A stretch of 25,856 nt of DNA from Chloroflexota bacterium (GTDB lineage Bacteria; Chloroflexota; UBA6077): positions 1 through 25,856 of the forward strand of contig JAMCTB010000109.1 of assembly GCA_023380955.1 (NCBI GenBank). The letters run 5' to 3'. Shown piece by piece: positions 23,260-25,856 of the stretch; position 1 is the first letter of the stretch; every line of letters begins with the position of its first letter. The notes below the pieces were generated by a model that did no database searches, was not told the DNA's origin, and saw only the letters and a program-made list of their open reading frames with translations. The position numbers and the translations under genes were made by a program.

Positions 23260-24741
23260 TTACAGATACTCCGGACCTTCTTGCCCGCCGAACAACGCTC
23301 CCTGCTCCAGCAGGACGGTCTGCAGTGCTGCGATGTCCAATTGTCTAAGGCCAACTCCTTTCAGCGTCGCGAGTGCTGCGGCCGTCCCTGCGGCCTGCCC
23401 CATCGTCATGCAAGCCGTTACCTTGCGGAGTGACGATTGGGCAAGATGGTCTGCAGACAACGCCCGGCCAGCCACCAACAGGTTCTCGACACCCCGAGGC
23501 AGTAGACATCGGTAGGGAATGTCGTGGGACCCCGGCAGCAGCTCGAAGCTCCAACCACCCCCTGGCAGATGCCGATCGATCGGGATGCTGCTCTGCCCGA
23601 CGGCGTCTTCGAAGCGACGACCTGCCCAAAGATCCTCCTCCGTGAGGGTGTAGTCTCCGACTATTCGCCGACTCTCTCGGGTGCCCAGAGGCGACTCCGC
23701 GATCACGAAACAGCGTTCGAAGCCGGGGACTTGCTCCCGCAGCCACTCCATGTTCTCGAGCGCCCTTGTCCGGCCCACCTCCTCTGCTCTAGTCAGATCC
23801 TCCACGTCGGTGGGATCCCCGTCGAAGCCGACGGATACATTGCTTACTCCCGGTCTGATGCCGATCATGATCTCGGCTCGGGGCCCCTTGGCCATCAAGG
23901 CGAGGTGGTCCTCTCGCAGCTGCAGCTCGTCCTTGCCTCCAAGCTGCACTACTGCCCAGATGGGTTTCTGGAACCCGGCTGGAACCTCTTCGGGATGGGT
24001 GGGAAAGATCACATAGTTGAACTGTTCCGGGTGTTCTAGCATGAAGGCCCGGGCTCGGTCGGTGTCTACACCTCCCAGAACCAGCTCTACGTTCATCCTG
24101 TAGAGTTGCTCTCTCGGGACATTCACGAAAGGCGCCCCTGCGGCCGCCGCTATGTCGGCGTCGGCACTCGCGTCGATCACCACATCAGCCAGGATCGCCT
24201 CTCGCCCCGACTTGCTCTGGATTACCACTCCCCGCAGGGCGTTCCCCTCCATCACAGCGTCCACGGCCCAGCTGTGCAGCAGCAGATGAACCCCCGCCTC
24301 CTGAACCATCTCCATGGCCACGGTCTTCACGACCTCGGGATCCACCTTGGGCCCAAAACGCTGGTAGGGAGCATCCAGATAGCCTCCCCTCAGCGATGAG
24401 ACCACGGTGCGCTCGATGGGGCCTACCGCCCCCCCTCGGGCCTTCACCCGCTGCACAAACTCCCAGGGAATACCTCCGATGATCCGCTTGCCGCTGACAC
24501 CCTGGAAACCCATTCCAAGAGTAGGAGTCCCGAGGAAGGAGGAGTGCTCCACGTTCATCTGGCCACCCAGATAACCGTAGCGCTCCACCAGAACTACCCG
24601 TGCCCCGTTCCGGGCAGCCGCAAGGCCGGACATCAGGCCCGCGGGACCTCCGCCAACCACCACCACGTCCGCCCGAGATCGAACGGGCGTTCTCCGAGGA
24701 GCTTCCTGAACGAATTCACCGGCGCCTTCCAGCACGCGCAT
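23260..24741 (-). CDS. FAD-dependent oxidoreductase F
   Basis: A 493-residue flavoprotein with GGGPAG at 30-35, E53 in VLVERYGYLGG, VVIDASADADIAAAAG mid-protein (the usual Gly before the first Asp is Ala), GTRESRRIVGDY, DIPYRCLLP and GQAAGTAAALA. HLAQSSLR places it with B, E and G. It has insertions of its own, such as FPTHPEEVPAGFQ, and is the most divergent of the six. It lies 34 nt after flavoprotein G and 60 nt before SBP3. The frame extends to a GTG at 24774, but ATG 24741 is preferred because AGGAGG lies 8 nt before it. Probably cytoplasmic; reaction unknown. Confidence 0.87.
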   Translation of the reverse strand: MRVLEGAGEFVQEAPRRTPVRSRADVVVVGGGPAGLMSGLAAARNGARVVLVERYGYLGGQMNVEHSSFLGTPTLGMGFQGVSGKRIIGGIPWEFVQRVKARGGAVGPIERTVVSSLRGGYLDAPYQRFGPKVDPEVVKTVAMEMVQEAGVHLLLHSWAVDAVMEGNALRGVVIQSKSGREAILADVVIDASADADIAAAAGAPFVNVPREQLYRMNVELVLGGVDTDRARAFMLEHPEQFNYVIFPTHPEEVPAGFQKPIWAVVQLGGKDELQLREDHLALMAKGPRAEIMIGIRPGVSNVSVGFDGDPTDVEDLTRAEEVGRTRALENMEWLREQVPGFERCFVIAESPLGTRESRRIVGDYTLTEEDLWAGRRFEDAVGQSSIPIDRHLPGGGWSFELLPGSHDIPYRCLLPRGVENLLVAGRALSADHLAQSSLRKVTACMTMGQAAGTAAALATLKGVGLRQLDIAALQTVLLEQGALFGGQEGPEYL

Positions 24742-24775
24742 AGCCTCGCCCTCCTCCCTTCCCTTCGCCGCCACT

Positions 24776-25856
24776 TCAGTGCCCCTTCACCTGGGGCACC
24801 GGCACGGCAATGGGCCGGACTGGCAGGCTGTCGCCCAGGTACGCCCCCTGTTCGAGAAGCGCCCCGCGAAGCCGATCCACGTTCACCTGCCGAGGGACGA
24901 TCTCTTCCCTGGCCGCCAGGGTCGCCGCCACCCCCGCCGCCTGCCCCACGGCCGCGACCGTCGCCTGATTACGGACCGATCCGAGGGCATCGTGGTCGCA
25001 GGAGACAGACCGCCCGGAGATCAGCAGCCCCTCGATCCGCACGGGCACCAGACAGCGGTAGGGGATGTCGTAGGAATCGCCGTCCTTGATGAAGTGGAAG
25101 AAGTGGGGTCCACCCTTTGGATCGTGGATGTCGATGGGATATGCCCCCCTGGCGATCCCGTCGGGGAACTTTCGACCTTCCAGCACGTCATCCCTGGTCA
25201 GGGTGTATTCCCCCACGATGCGCCGCGACTCCCGGATCCCTACCTGGGGCGCCGTGGAGAGGAGATAGCAGTTCTCGAAGCCCGGCACCCTGTCTTCCCG
25301 CAGCGCCTTGACAGCCTCCACCACCTTCTTCCGCTCCTCGATCTCCGCCCGGGTGAGGTCCTCGTCGCTGGTGCCATCGATGTTGGTGGTGCGGGTCAGG
25401 TTCAGGATCGCCTCACCGCTCCGGAAGCCACAGACCGCCATGATGATGTTGCGATCCGCATCCTTCTCCCCCCCGAGCCGGGCGCTGACTCGAGCCTGGA
25501 AGCCCAGCACGGAGGTCCCCGTTTCCCCCATTCGGGGGCCGGTGATCACCTTGTTGTGCCAGCTGCCCCACCCCTGGAGCCGAGAGTCTCCGGCCTTCAG
25601 CGCCTCCAGCGCACGGTCCACGTCGATATTGCCGACCCTGAACAGCACGGTGACGTTCTGGACCTCTCCCTCTTCACCCCCGTAGTCGAACTCGGCCCCG
25701 GCCAGGGCAGCCACGTCCCCGTCGGCGGTAGCGTCCACGATCACCTTGCCCAGCAGTTCCCTCTGGCCCGACTTGGTCAGGACGGTGACCCCCCGGACCC
25801 TATCGCCCTCCATCACCACCCCTGACAGGAAGGCGTGCAGCAGCAGCCGAACACCC
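24776..25856 (-). CDS. FAD-dependent oxidoreductase G, partial (N-terminus beyond the window)
   Basis: About 360 codons are visible; the frame stays open to the window edge (GVRLLLHAFLSGVVMEGD is the first readable part), so the N-terminal FAD fold of about 120 residues is outside. The visible part has VIVDATADGDVAALAG, GIRESRRIVGEY, DIHDPKGGPHFFHF, DIPYRCLVP and GQAAGVAATLA. It corresponds to flavoprotein E from its residue 123 onward and differs at scattered positions only, for example SCSCYRQGVT in E against MAVCGFRSGEA here. This marks a tandem duplication about 4.48 kb apart. It is the most upstream gene seen in the minus-strand cluster, which probably continues to the right. Reaction unknown. 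Confidence 0.87.
   Translation of the reverse strand, partial: GVRLLLHAFLSGVVMEGDRVRGVTVLTKSGQRELLGKVIVDATADGDVAALAGAEFDYGGEEGEVQNVTVLFRVGNIDVDRALEALKAGDSRLQGWGSWHNKVITGPRMGETGTSVLGFQARVSARLGGEKDADRNIIMAVCGFRSGEAILNLTRTTNIDGTSDEDLTRAEIEERKKVVEAVKALREDRVPGFENCYLLSTAPQVGIRESRRIVGEYTLTRDDVLEGRKFPDGIARGAYPIDIHDPKGGPHFFHFIKDGDSYDIPYRCLVPVRIEGLLISGRSVSCDHDALGSVRNQATVAAVGQAAGVAATLAAREEIVPRQVNVDRLRGALLEQGAYLGDSLPVRPIAVPVPQVKGH

Noticed and set aside
1..25856. Mobile elements, CRISPR arrays, tRNA or rRNA genes
   Set aside because: No transposase or integrase reading frame, regularly spaced repeat, tRNA-like cloverleaf or rRNA segment was noticed. The repeated DNA seen is explained by paralogous genes and the short inverted repeats.

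Overview
This is a GC-rich, gene-dense bacterial window of 25.9 kb with almost no non-coding DNA. The Tat-exported sugar-binding lipoproteins with Ala/Pro/Thr-rich linkers, the CDC48-type AAA+ ATPase and the crowd of FAD-dependent oxidoreductases suggest a Chloroflexota-like or similar high-GC heterotroph. That placement rests on gene style only, since no rRNA or marker gene is present.

Left part, + strand (1-3422): three catabolic genes. They are the C-terminal part of a class III aminotransferase (cut by the window edge), a CoA-acylating methylmalonate/malonate-semialdehyde dehydrogenase, and an M20-family zinc amidohydrolase of the N-carbamoyl-amino-acid hydrolase / allantoate amidohydrolase / beta-ureidopropionase type. 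Together they fit the last steps of reductive pyrimidine (beta-alanine) catabolism or a related beta-amino-acid route. A perfect 12-bp-stem hairpin lies between the second and third gene.

Rest of the window, - strand (3493-25856): sixteen genes head-to-tail with short gaps (about 23-170 nt), probably one long operon entering from beyond the right edge. In transcription order: FAD oxidoreductase G (partial), FAD oxidoreductase F, substrate-binding lipoprotein SBP3, FAD oxidoreductases E and D, SBP2, a divergent FrdA/NadB-fold flavoprotein C, permease MalF-like, permease MalG-like, SBP1, FAD oxidoreductases B and A, a two-domain CDC48/VCP-like AAA+ ATPase, a MalK-like transporter ATPase, a mandelate-racemase-type enolase-superfamily enzyme, and a nitrilase-superfamily amidase.

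The striking feature is the repeating unit of two flavoproteins followed by a solute-binding lipoprotein. Three binding proteins share one visible permease pair and one ATPase. Six flavoproteins belong to one uncharacterised family, and a seventh belongs to another. G and E are near-duplicates at DNA level, and A resembles D. Strong inverted repeats follow the SBP1 and SBP2 genes, and a half-copy of the SBP2 palindrome follows SBP3. No glycosidase, sugar kinase or regulator is seen. I infer a multi-specific ABC importer coupled to a set of cytoplasmic flavoenzymes that oxidise the imported compounds, with a dehydratase-type and an amidase-type enzyme at the operon's end. The substrates cannot be read from the sequence.
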